In this document: positions 1-10,127 of the stretch, one piece after another
How positions within the stretch are numbered: the stretch's first letter is position 1
Layout of the letters: each line of letters opens with the position of its first letter
Source of the DNA: Dactylonectria macrodidyma
Taxonomy: Eukaryota > Ascomycota > Sordariomycetes > Hypocreales > Nectriaceae
Assembly (NCBI GenBank): GCA_020744425.1
Contig: JAGMUV010000006.1
Coordinates: 310,001 to 374,000, forward strand
Length of the DNA: 64,000 bases
Reading direction: 5' to 3'
Notes under the pieces: generated by a model
The model's input: only the letters and a program-made list of their open reading frames with translations
Database searches by the model: none
What the model was told of the DNA's origin: nothing
Made by a program: the position numbers and the translations under genes

Positions 1-1020
1 ACGACCATGGTCCTACGATAACTGACCAAAGTTGGATATCTATGAAACGGGAGTCAAATCGACGCTGCGCAGCCTTTGCGAATTGATCTATAGTGGCTAA
101 AAAATTGATGTCGGAGAGCTTCCTTGATAACAGATGATTTAAATTTTAATGAAATCAGGCTGGGAAGGAGCTTCAATTGGGTTATTGGTGTTGATGCGGG
201 CCAGTTTGGGCAGGGATTTCTAAGGGGCTAGGAATAGGGGAATTTTAAGGATTTTCTCAGCAAAACCCGGCAGATAGACATGATCAGCTTCAACAGCTGT
301 GGAGCAACGAGACCTCCCGGCTACGGAAGGGAGCCGGATTCATGTTTCTAGATTGTATCATCACTCAATTTTATCGCATTTTTCCTGCTTTTTGTCTATT
401 TCCTTCTAATTCCGCTGAAAACGCCCTCTTGCTGCGAGCCCGACCGAAGAAGTCCTCGATCTCCCGCCCCCACCCGGATCTGCCACTGCAACCTTCATCT
501 TTTGAGCCTTGCCACAACCCGCAGCAAAGATCCAACTCGATAAATCGTCTAATTAGACGCTTTCCCAGCTATCATGAAAAATCCGACCTGTCTGCCTTAT
601 TCGTGGTGGTGCTATGAGCAGCCGCAGCCGACCTCTGTTGGAGGCGGTGCGACAGCCGCGGTCGCGATTGGACCCCAATTTCGCTGGGGGATAGCTACTG
701 ATTTGGGTATGGTTTCTTCCTCGTCCGCCAAGGTCGTTTCAGTGTCACGGGCTGAGGCACAGGATAGAGGTACGGGCTATGCTGTGCCAGTCCTGACCTA
801 GCTAGGCGAGATTGAGCTTCCCTTCTGCTAGCTATTACCGCCTTGCAAGCGAGAGCTCTGCTTTATAGCTGTAAGGTGGCCTTAGCTTTGCTCTTTCTCT
901 TTTCTTACTCCTTAGTTTTAGATAGACCAATTTTCCGTACCCTTTCGTTAACTAAACCCAGGGCAGGTCCTTATACTAGTAACTATGATCCAGCTATCTA
1001 GTCCAGGATATGACGGGCTA
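1..1020. other. Gene-free stretch before the transposase relic
   Basis: No reading frame here has recognisable protein similarity, and the short frames present lack intron signals or codon character. The 3' part (after about 840) becomes rich in TA steps and TAG/TAA triplets, like the adjacent transposase relic, so part of it may be the decayed 5' portion of the same element. I could not recognise terminal inverted repeats. Confidence 0.4.
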
Positions 1021-2203
1021 ATGGCAATTGATATTAATGATCAAGGGTGGTGCCTTCTGCTGTTTCTCGTGGTTTAGGGCACCTATTGCCTCACCAATTG
1101 GTATATGGAAGGCGAACTCCTGTAGGACTGGGTAGTTAAACCTGCTTCTAATAGGTAAACGGATAACGAAACTGGCCTAGAATGGATTCAATTTTTAATA
1201 AATATACTGCGTTATAGATAAAAGGTATATAATAAATATTAGTAATTAATAGACATAGGACCCATGTATTAACTGAGTTTGAGGCCTTCTATGAGGATAG
1301 GAAGATTATTATAATCTGCCTGCCTGCATATACATTACACCTCCTCCAGCTGCTTAATATTAGGTATTTTAGTGTCTTAAAGTGTATATATAGTGTAGCG
1401 AGATGCAATAAAAACTCTAGTCATTCTGAGTTGCTGTTGCCTTGGGCTTCGGTTTTGGGCCCTCACAGTGTTATTCACTATTGGTTGTTAATGTTTTTTT
1501 TTTGACTGTTTAACCTCTGGCCCCCTCTTAGTGTGCGCTGCCAATGACCATGACCTCAATGTAGTGTAGCGGTTGAGGACTTCATTAAATTACATCTTAC
1601 TTACATTACTAAAGCTGAATTCTTTATTGCTTTTAAAGCTGCTCACTTTGTATCTATTGCCGAGAAGAATATTAAAGGGGGTCTTAGAGGAGCATGTCCT
1701 ATCCCTTTGACCATGAGGCTGTGATATCTGAGCTAGATGTTATGTTATGAATGCCGTTGCCTACCGGATCCCTTCCTGTAACTGCTAACCCTTAAGTATC
1801 CTAGATATCACATAGCCTAATGGAGGCTGTCTTACAATCTGATTTTATTGAAGGTTGCATTACTTGTCATTAGGGAAGCTTGCTGATGCTAATTCTTAAT
1901 GCTATTAACTAGCTAATAAAATGGACGCAGTTATTAGCTCGCTTAGCTACTCTCTTAGCCGCCAAAGTACGTTCTCTCTGAAAACCGAATGACGCACTTA
2001 GCAGACGCCAGAGGCCTAAAAAGACACGTATACGTCTTGGAGGAGCACTTTCTATAGGAAACAGACAAGACTATATGGCCCAAAGGGAAGTTAATGAGCA
2101 GTTAGGGTAGAAAAGGCGTGAGAATAGTAGTTGCAGAAGGAGAGCCACACCGGTTTAAAAGCGCTGTAGAAACTGCGGCAATCCTGGGCACAGCGCGAGA
2201 TGA
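1021..2203 (+). pseudogene. Degenerate pogo/Fot1-type DDE transposase relic, RIP-like
   Basis: Translation in shifting frames recovers the conserved order of a fungal pogo/Fot1 transposase: a segment like QGWCLLLFLVV and TNWYMEGEL (1021-1130), TDNETGLEWIQF (about 1160-1200), the second catalytic block LVINRHRTHVLTEFEAF (1239-1290), a CLPAYTLHLLQLLNIRYFSVLK-like block ending near 1385, ITKAEFFIAFKAAHF with NIKGGLRGA (about 1598-1690), and a C-terminal zinc knuckle C-x2-C-x4-H at 2165-2191. The usual ILDGH motif reads VINRH, so the catalytic aspartate codon is now AAT (1248-1250) and the glycine AGA; these G-to-A changes plus many TAG/TAA codons fit repeat-induced point mutation. At least two frameshifts are present. 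It cannot encode an active protein. Confidence 0.8.
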
Positions 2204-3322
2204 GGAAATGGTTGATTTTTATAGTTCTGAGTAGTTTTAATGGATTTAATTAGTATAGTTATGTAATTGAAGTTTCTTATCGTTTGGTGGTGGAAAGAGC
2301 ATCGCATGCTTGTGGACCATGTTAACATCATAGCCCGGCTTACCTCCTCCGTCGCCCGCCTTGCTACACCTACCTTTTCGGCCCCTCGGAGTAGTCCATG
2401 CCGCGGTGGTTATGCAGGGATTTCCAACCGACGTAAATCGGATTCCGCCCGCATATGCGCCTGCTGGTTGAAATTGATGAACCTTGACCGTGAGATCACC
2501 AAGATGATGCAATGCAGAGTCTCGTACGGCTTCGGAGGGGTCGGCTCACTCTGTTGCTTAGTCAACGGGCAGCCCTGTTGGCAGTCAAAGTTAACAAGAG
2601 TTGCGACCCGATGTCTCTAATCGATGGATGCGTGGACATTGAAAGGGGAACATGACCATGGAGGGACGGAAGACGGGAGACTACCGCAGGCCATTTCGGA
2701 CGCATAATGCATTAATTTACACCCGGCCCTCCGTAGTCTGTACGGAGTCCAAATCCTACCAGCGAGGAAATCCTTGGCTCCTGCTCAGCTCTCGGCTCAC
2801 GACTCACGGCTTTCGGCAGTCGGCCCACACGCTTGTGTCCCCTCACGTCACAGATACCATCATCCACCTACAAACAGGCGAGGGGCCGCAAGCAAATGTG
2901 GATACTTCGGCATTTGAACCCCCTATAACTTATGTCTTGAGCCCGGAGTATCGGCCTAAATATCACGCCGTGGCCTCACCCGAGATGAGGAGCCAATGTG
3001 GGAAGTCAAAACTCCGTGCAACTTGACGCGAATATGGCAGATCCCACGACCCGGCAGATGGCGACCCTAAAGCCGAAGGATATTTCGAAAATCGAAAATC
3101 ATGTGAAATCTCATGCAGTGTCAGCTGCTTAGTATGCCGAGGATGTGGATGAGAAAACCAAATGAGGGGCGGCTGGTGTTTGATCAACAAACCGTATATA
3201 ACCTGACAAAGAACAGCCCATTCCAAAGGCCGGTTATCAGAGTCACATCGTCTCTATTTTGTCTCAGCCCATTTGTCCCAGCTATCTATTCAGCCTCGCA
3301 CTACATTCTCAATAATCACGCA
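2204..3322. other. Intergenic DNA upstream of the NmrA-like gene
   Basis: Open frames on both strands between 2246 and 3226 overlap each other, show no family features and are mutually exclusive. A low-complexity CTCGGCTCACGACTCACGG-like run lies near 2791. The stretch just before 3323 is presumably the promoter and 5' UTR of the next gene. Confidence 0.4.
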
Positions 3323-4373
3323 ATGGCTCAGAAACTCATCGTCGTCGTTGGGGCCACAGGTGGCCAGGGAGGCGCTGTCGTGTCTGCGTTTCTCAAAGAT
3401 ACACAATGGAATGTCCGTGGAATCACACGAAACCCAAACAGCGAAAAGGCAAAGGAATTGTCGGCTAAGGGCGTTGAGGTGGTCAAGGCCGATTTAAATG
3501 ACTTTGCTACCCTCGAAGCTGCCTTTGAAGGAGCCAATGTTATCTTCGGCATCTCAGATTACTACGACAGCTTTTTCACCCAAGGATGGCAGAAGTCGAT
3601 GGAAATTGAATATGCTCAGGGAACCAATATGGCTAAGGCCGCCGCCAAAGTTTCCACGCTTGAGCATTATATATGGAGCACTTTGCCATTTTCCAGTAAG
3701 GCGACTGGGGGTGCCGTCATTGTCCCACACTTTGAAGCGAAGGCGCGTGTCGACGAATTCATCAAAGCGGACGAAGCCTTACTAGAGAAGACCACATTCT
3801 GCTTCTTTACCACATTTGTCCACAACCTCACACATTATGACAGCTTCAAGCCATTCTATCTTGTAAGTCTATCTGGGTCTCTAGATGCTCTTCAATAGCT
3901 GACCCGTCGCACGACAGTTGACGGCGAAAAAGTGGATTCAGTTTTATCCCGCAGCAGGGAATTCTGTGTATCCATGCTTGGGAGATCATAAGGTCAACAC
4001 CGGCATATTTGTCCGCAGCTTGATTCAGAACAAGCCACCTGGCGGAACATACGTCAAGTGCGCAGTTGAGAATCACACACTCGACTCCTATCTCGCCTTG
4101 TGGGGCAAAGCCAGCGGCCTTTCGCCTGAGCCGGGATCTACCGAGGTCATTGAGATTTCATCGGAAGCGTACATCAGTCTCTATGGCCCAATGGGTGAAG
4201 AGACAGTGCGTCAATGGGAATTTACCAAATTCATCATTGATAACGGCATTATGGAAAAACTTGGATCTGTATACAAGGATGCTCAGGAATACATGTCCAA
4301 GGAGGCGATCGACTCGTTGGTGAGCCTGGAAGAGACTTTCACAACTATCGATTGGAAGGCTTATGGGTATTAA
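3323..4373 (+). CDS. NmrA-like family NAD(P)-binding protein
   Basis: Two exons (3323-3862, 3918-4373) joined over a 55-base intron (GTAAGT...GACAG) give 331 residues. The protein opens MAQKLIVVVGATGGQGG: a beta strand followed by the NAD(P)-binding GATGGQGG motif at residues 10-17, the variant glycine motif of atypical short-chain dehydrogenases of the NmrA group. Further family features are an NP-x-S-x-KA-x-ELSAKGVEVVKADLND segment after the second strand and VIFGISDYYDSFF. NmrA-like proteins bind dinucleotides, often as redox sensors or regulators rather than enzymes, and lack the YxxxK catalytic pair of classical SDRs; I see no such pair. The ATG at 3323 is the first that starts directly at the Rossmann fold; an in-frame upstream extension has no family similarity. 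The substrate or partner is unknown. Confidence 0.88.
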
Positions 4374-5663
4374 CATGTTGTGGTGTTATATTCAACATTA
4401 GCCACAAAACTCCTGTAGTTAACTTGGAAAAGACATGTGAAGGATGGCAAGTGCTCCCTAGACTAGTATTATGCATGGTTGTTCATCCTAGCATGGTTTA
4501 AATAGGTGAAGCTGAATAAAAACCCCACTTCATTCTCATTTATGAAGTCGGACTCATATATAACCACTTAATAACCTTAAATATATAGTTATATATATTA
4601 TATATCTATTAACTGCAGTTCCCGCCCTTTAAAACCAGAGAGGTCTAGCTTTTCTTCACTTTCTACTACGGGCTAGCTAGCTGAGGGCTCGTCGCGCCTC
4701 GGCCGACTAGGTTACGAGACCCCCTTATTTCTCACGTGGCTGTCTTAAGCCCTGATGTTCCAACATGCCTCCAATTCAACACTAATAGTCTCACAGCCCT
4801 GCCATAAGCAACTATAATAAAGTGGCTAGGAATGTCCGCGGGGGATGTGGAGAGTCTTTGCTGCGAGATGATCCGCAGCGTCAGCCCATCCACCTAGACG
4901 GCCTCCGCAAGCCGGGTCTCCGCCTCGTGTCTCCCGACACCAGTTCCGACATCACCGCCGACGACGGCGACGACGATGAGGAGACAGAGGAGGGACTAAT
5001 GAGTGACCTGGGCAGCAGCCTCGCCGCACGGAGCCATGTGGGTGATGCTGGGGAGGAGCATAAGGTTGTAAGTAAGAAGAAGTCTGCGAAGCCGAAGGAG
5101 AGGGTCCGCTTTGTGCTGCCGACCCAAACGAATTAGGGGTTCTAGTGTTGTGACGGAGGATATTTGCGCCGCACTGGAGTTTACGGATTTGCTTTACTCT
5201 CCTATTGTCTTGCACTGTATGGTGGAGTTTGGGGTGTGTCTAAGCATTTGGTTCCGTCTTTGGTTCCCTGGTATGGATCATTAGTATATAGCTGGTCCAT
5301 CGGAGGATTGTTGGGTTTCTTTGAGAGTATTTTCTTTTGCTTGGGTTGGCATGACACATCCTGACTGTCAAACATACGGGCGGTCACATTGTCTACATTT
5401 CAGCTATATTTCTAGAGGAGCAATCCGCCAGCATGCCTCCAAAATGAGGATTATTTTAGTATTTCACGATGTCATCAATCTATTTTTTACCATCGAATAC
5501 TTTGCTCATCCTTTGTGAGTCCGTCACCGCGGCGGAGATCCTCAAAAATAGATGGTCGCGATGTTTCAGGGTAACCGAGGCCCGCGAGCGGGTTTCTGGT
5601 GTATTGAACAATTTTAGGGCAATCCATGAACTTCACCTAAGTCTAAGTAATACTTGGAAATAC
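4374..5663. other. Gene-poor stretch, AT-rich then mixed
   Basis: Positions 4550-4610 are an AT-rich run (TATATA tracts). From about 4830 to 5136 the + strand carries a codon-like acidic segment (annotated separately). The rest, up to the stop of the minus-strand gene at 5664, shows no supported gene. Confidence 0.4.
4840..5136 (+). pseudogene. Possible gene remnant encoding an acidic C-terminal segment
   Basis: One frame stays open for about 100 codons and reads like protein: an LDGLRKPGLRLVSPDTSS stretch, then a strongly acidic DDGDDDEETEEG tract, then a lysine-rich SKKKSAKPKERVRF tail and a stop at 5134-5136. Third codon positions are GC-rich as in the real genes here. There is no in-frame ATG upstream and no clear splice acceptor joining it to a 5' exon. 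I do not recognise the family. It may be the tail of a lost gene or chance. Confidence 0.25.
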
Positions 5664-6149
5664 TTAAGCGAGCCTCGCAGAATTTCCCTGCTTCCCTCTC
5701 GCCTCCACCGCTGCAAATATATCGCTAGCAGCGGCCAAAGCATCCCGGCCAGCTGGCACTCCACAGTAAATCATGGCATGCCTACATGCCTCGCAGATCT
5801 GCTCCTGGGTCAAGCCATTACGAAGTCCTGCTTCAATATGGATTCGCAACTCAGGCCCACGGTTGAGAGCAATCATCATGGCGATGTTCATCAACGATCT
5901 CTCCTTAAACTGGAGCTCCGGTCGGGCGTAGCTTGAGAAGCACACCTCAGCGATGTACTCGGCACCGACCTGGGCAGGGAGATCATTACGCTGCAGTAGC
6001 AACTTGGTTAGATACCAGTTTAGAAGGTTTTATTGAGTAAATTTGAGGGGTTTTACTGATGTTTCTTGGATTCGCTCCAACATTTCCTCGCCCAGGAACT
6101 TCTGGGTCATTTGGGCTCCTAGGAGGAGCTTCTCTGAAGGTTGAGACAT
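5664..6149 (-). CDS. Carboxymuconolactone decarboxylase-like protein
   Basis: Two exons on the minus strand (6149-6057 and 6002-5664) with a 54-base intron (GTAAAA...CCAAG) give 143 residues. The start MSQPSEKLL is followed by the MTQKFLGEEMLERIQ helix typical of the family N-terminus; the second exon holds RPELQFKERSLMNIAMMIALNRGPELRIHIEAGLRNGLTQEQICEACRHAMIYCGVPAGRDAL, the signature of the CMD fold (ring-cleavage lactone decarboxylase of the beta-ketoadipate pathway, or AhpD-like peroxidase relatives). It carries a CEAC pair followed by RHA, so a thiol-based activity is also possible. Length is normal for the family. Neighbouring redox genes and the adjacent Zn2Cys6 regulator on the same strand suggest aromatic or cyclic-compound catabolism, but that is inference. 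Confidence 0.8.
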
Positions 6150-6594
6150 AATGCTTGTTTAGTGAAGCAAGTTGAAAGGTAGAAAAGAAAGATCATATGT
6201 ATACCAAACTTGGAAACCGAATTGATGACACTATTATAAAGCCAGAGAGATGATGGTCCATGCATTTCTTTGGTGTTTCAAGCAACCGCAGCCGCCGAAT
6301 GTATGCCGACAGACCCTGCGTCTTCGTATTAAACCGAGTACCGAGTACCGACCAGGTATGGAACAGCTCAATAGTTAAGACTTGTCCGTGGCAATCGGTC
6401 ATGTCGGCATGAATAAACTCCGGAGTCTGCATTTGTTCACATGTCTTGAATTTCTGCAATCGACTGGTGCTGGAACGTTCACTCAATCTGCGACCACGCA
6501 GCTTATGTTTGTAGGGCCGAGATTTGCCCATTTACTTTACTATATTCTATCCCCACTGCTGATAGTCCTGCTGCAACAGCACATTCCGCCACGA
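6150..6594. other. Intergenic DNA with a dispersed CCGAGTACCGAG repeat
   Basis: No gene is supported. It contains the motif copy at 6334-6353 described under repeats. It serves as the 5' region of the CMD-like gene and the 3' region of the Zn2Cys6 gene. Confidence 0.45.
6334..6353. repeat. Copy of dispersed CCGAGTACCGAG-type repeat
   Basis: Reads CCGAGTACCGAGTACCGACC: overlapping CCGAGTA units. Related copies occur at 8931-8947, 12423-12437, 12761-12773, 17832-17847 and 18946-18987, all between genes. Confidence 0.6.
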
Positions 6595-8568
6595 TTATCT
6601 CGGGCAAGTATCGAATGAATCGAGGCTCTGCTCAGACCCAAATACATTGAACGAAGTCGTGTCCATCCCCAATATGTCAAACATAGTCAAGTTGGAAGCG
6701 ACTCCAACGCAGTCAGTGCTGTCAGAGCCGAGCATATCTAGAAAGTCCAGGCCGTCCACACGCTGGCAGAAGCTGGGCGGAAATGGGAAGAGCTGGTCCC
6801 AGCATTCTTCAAGCCTGAGCCTCGCGGTGGGATCCACCCTATCTACCCGGGACTCTTGTAATAGGGCCCCTTCAAAGCTCCTAGAGTCGCTGCGTAGCCT
6901 CTGCACTTTCCTCAGCACGAGGTCAGCACCACCATATCTTGTCTTCAAGCACTCCAGAACAGAGCATATCACTTCCATCTGGCTTTCGCGCTCCTCGTAG
7001 TCTCCCAAAGGGCGTGAGCAAAGAATGAGTGGCACCGCGGCTGCCATGCAAAAGAAACCGTGGAAGTTTAAGAGATAAGTCGACTGCTCTCGTGAGTGGA
7101 TTTCTTCGTAGAGCGAAGCCATGCAAGAAGCTGCAGTAAGAGATAGGGTTGACGATTGCCACTGCTGATACGGCCTCTGGCCTAAAATCTGCAGGAGGAT
7201 AATGGCGCCGAAGTAATAAATGAAGAGTTCGGATGTGGGGCGATGAAAGGGCCGTCTGGCACCATCTACATGGTGCAGCCGTAGCTCATCAGGGAGATCT
7301 CGTTGCCATTCGCTTAATGACGTAATGAGCTTCGAGACCTCTTCCGACAAGATATTGCACTTCTGAATGTTCAGCTCGCCAATAGTGCCAATGATACCGA
7401 GAATCTTGCAACCCTCGAGAGCGATTAAAGTTGGTATGTTGTTGTCGGGAAAGTCTCGAACTGTAAGCGGGCTCACATCGCAGTCCTTGAGTTTGATAGC
7501 AAGTGGGCGACCCCAGCAAGCTATTAGAAAGTTATCGATATTCTATCTGCAGTTAGATAACAACTTCGAGATGTGTTGGGTGGGGTGATTACAATAAGAT
7601 GCCAGAATATCCGCCGAAAGCAGGTAGAATTCGGCTGATTAGTATATGTCGACTGCTTATGCAGACCCATCTGAATAGCTAGTCGTATCGCCATTCCTGA
7701 CCAATGCCAAGGGCCATCAATGGTAACACAATCAGTGGGGTAGGGGCTCCAGCAGGATACGATGCATAATGTTTTTAGTAGTGCCACGTGGTCGAGCTCG
7801 TAGTTGAGGTGTATCAGGGCCTTCACCTTCTCGTACTGGGAATAGGCAAGGTCTAGGCTAGTCTGATCATGGCGTATCAAACTTGCTGCGAGACAAATGG
7901 CCTGTTGCAGTAGGATCGAAGGGTTGGGTCCAAACACGTCAGATCGGTCCACTACTGGGTAGAAGGGGAAGATGTGCTCGAAGAAGGCGTCTGTCAATGC
8001 CTGCAGCATGGCTGGGCGAGGCAGGACTGCGGCTTGGGTGACATTGAGGATGGCTTCCCGGATGCTTGGAGATTGGGGGTTGAACGATGTCTCCGACAAC
8101 ATCTGGTCTCCTGTAGGCCCGTACGACAGAACCGAGGCGGCGGCGATGAAGCTATCCGGTTGCCGAGCCGTTGACGGGGCAGGGGTGATGACGGTTGGTG
8201 CAACGCTGGAGTGAGTGGGGGACAGAATGCCCAGGACTACCTGATCAGCCGAGTTTCGTGGAGATGCCGTCGGCTTTCGTCTCTTTCGGACCCCATTGCG
8301 CCGGCTGCCTGAGTGAGTCTCTTCAAACGCGTGATCCTAAACGGAAACTGGGGATAAGATGAGTCTCACATGCATGTTTGGTTCGATCGACGGCAATTCT
8401 TGCACGTCTCGTCAGGGCTCTCTTGTAAGTCACACTTCACCTAGGCCACCGTCAGCCATATAGTCCTTGTACGATACGCAGGGCCCTGGGCTGAGCAAAA
8501 CACACCTTTCGAGCATGGCACTGGATGCAAACCACCAAGGCTCGGTCTCGTATGGGTCTCATGTCCAT
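6595..8568 (-). CDS. Zn2Cys6 transcription factor with fungal-specific TF domain
   Basis: Four minus-strand exons (8568-8506, 8440-8370, 8304-7593, 7542-6595) give 597 residues. The binuclear zinc cluster is split by the first intron: CIQCHARK then VKCDLQESPDETCKNCRRSNQTC, with all six cysteines at the usual spacing, near residues 14-45. A basic RKRRKP linker follows. The middle region contains FFEHIFPFYPVVDR, DGPWHWSGMAIRLAIQMGLHKQ and RRIFWHLI joined to NIDNFLIACWGRPLAIKLKDCDV, all hallmarks of the fungal-specific regulatory domain. It acts in the nucleus, binding CGG-type half sites. The 3' border of intron 2 is the least certain junction (chosen at 8305 because it restores the frame). Position between CMD-like and monooxygenase genes suggests a local pathway regulator. 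Confidence 0.85.
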
Positions 8569-9202
8569 GATGCGCAGGTGAGACTGATGTGCCAAACGAC
8601 AACCGGACAATCTCATCCTGTCGTATTAGCGAACAGGGTATTAGTGTGCCGTGTTGGAAGAAAATCTGGAGAAATGGGGCTCGGAAATAAGCGACGGCAT
8701 ATTAATCAAGGAGGGGTACCGAGGCACGACCTGAGTTGTAAGCACGTTGAGGCCGGAGATGTTACGCGGCTGGTCGGGCTGGAGGTCATATCCTTGACGC
8801 CGTGAGGCTAGACCAAGAATTCCCTAGTTAAAAACACTCTTGGGTTGATTTGGAGAGTTTCTCGTATGCTCTCCAATGGGGAGCGCCCGCATCGTTTGAC
8901 AGAGTCTACCCCGCGGGGTTCGACACTCAGCGCTCGGCACTCGGCACAAGCGTCCTTCGGCGCTGCCAGCGGATTCAGGTCTCGGATCGAACTTCGTCAT
9001 GTACTACGGGGAGCTGTTCCAATAGCAAGGATGTTGTGAACCAAGCATGACATTGCAGGATGGGCATCGGACAACGCGACTGATTCGGATGAGCCGGGTG
9101 CCGAAGTATTAAGAGCAACACATGGTGCGGATGAATCTGACTATAGAAGGGCCTAGCTTCACATGTATTATTGTCACTGATATTCACTATAAGCCGCCAA
9201 CC
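8569..9202. other. Intergenic region between divergent TF and SDR relic
   Basis: No gene. Upstream region of the Zn2Cys6 gene (minus) and of the SDR relic (plus), so formerly a divergent promoter. A dispersed CTCGGCACTCGGCA repeat copy lies at 8931-8947. Confidence 0.45.
8931..8947. repeat. Copy of dispersed CTCGGCACTCGG repeat
   Basis: Reads CGCTCGGCACTCGGCAC, the reverse-complement orientation of the GTGCCGAGTACCGAG family found elsewhere between genes in this window. Confidence 0.6.
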
Positions 9203-9774
9203 ATGCCAGTTGCCATCATCACTGGAGCCTCACGAGGCATTGGCCGCGCATTGCGCTGCGATTGGCAGAGGATGGGTTCGCCCTGACCATTAATGGCCTG
9301 CCGTCCCAGCAGCAGAAACTCAACGAACTGGATCACGAGATTCACTCTCGGGGTAGAAAGGCCATTGTAATTACATGCGACGGCAGTGACGAGGCTGATG
9401 TGCAGCGTCTCGTAGATGACACCGTCTCCGCTCTGGGCGACCTCAACGTCATGGTTGCCAATGCCGGCATGATGATGATGAAGGGACTGCTGGATCTGAG
9501 CGAATTGGAACTCGATAAAACCCAAGCTGTCAACGCCTATTGCCCGGGTATGGTGAAGACTCCAATGTAGGATTATATTGATGCGACTGTCTCTGGGAAG
9601 ATGGGTGTTCCGCTTGGCTATGCTTGGGACAAGGCCGTCAATGAGAGACCCGCTATGAAGAAGCCGGCTACAGTGGAGGATATCGCAGGCTGTGTGAGCT
9701 TCTTAGTGGGGAAGGATTCAAAATTGATCACGGGCCAGAGTGTCATCGTTGATGGAGGCATACAGTTTTCCTGA
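9203..9774 (+). pseudogene. Broken short-chain dehydrogenase/reductase
   Basis: The start MPVAIITGASRGIGRA is a normal SDR cofactor site (TGASRGIG). Three lesions follow. First, one base is missing near 9250-9252: the next frame continues exactly with IALRLAEDGFALTINGLPSQQQ. Second, after KTQAVNA (about 9530) the text jumps straight to YCPGMVKTPM: some 65-70 residues are lost, including the catalytic Ser-Tyr-xxx-Lys block; the join sits on a GTCAACG string, suggesting deletion between short direct repeats. Third, a TAG at 9568-9570 replaces the tryptophan expected after KTPM. Beyond it the frame continues DYIDATVSGKMGVPLGYAWDKAV to VIVDGGIQFS and a stop at 9772. Family resemblance is to fungal diacetyl-reductase-like SDRs. 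It cannot be functional. Confidence 0.85.
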
Positions 9775-10127
9775 GGGCAGTTGAGTTGCGAAATTAGACT
9801 ACTGGTTTAGGCTGAAGAAGATTTTGTCCTTTGTGATTGCCCACCCCTAGCTAAGTGAAGTCTATGTGGTAACTGAGGAAAGCAAGATGGGCAGGCACAC
9901 CTCGATTCCTTCCACTATCTACCCCCAATTCTATCCCCAATTCTGCTCAGAATTACACCAGCCCTACCTCCCGATAACACATAGCCCGCTGCTTGGTTAT
10001 TAATGCCGTTCCCTCGAATCGCTTTAGCTCAACTAAGACTTCACTTCAAAGCTACATAAAAGATTCAGAGAGTCAGAGAGGGGATTATAGAACGAACTTT
10101 ACATAAACGGGTGACAGAAAGCTTTTG
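9775..10127. other. Intergenic DNA
   Basis: Region between the SDR relic and the convergent monooxygenase gene; nothing recognisable. Confidence 0.45.

Noticed and set aside
2246..3226. Several overlapping open frames on both strands upstream of the NmrA-like gene
   Set aside because: Mutually exclusive, no family features, low-complexity content, and no splice logic connecting them.
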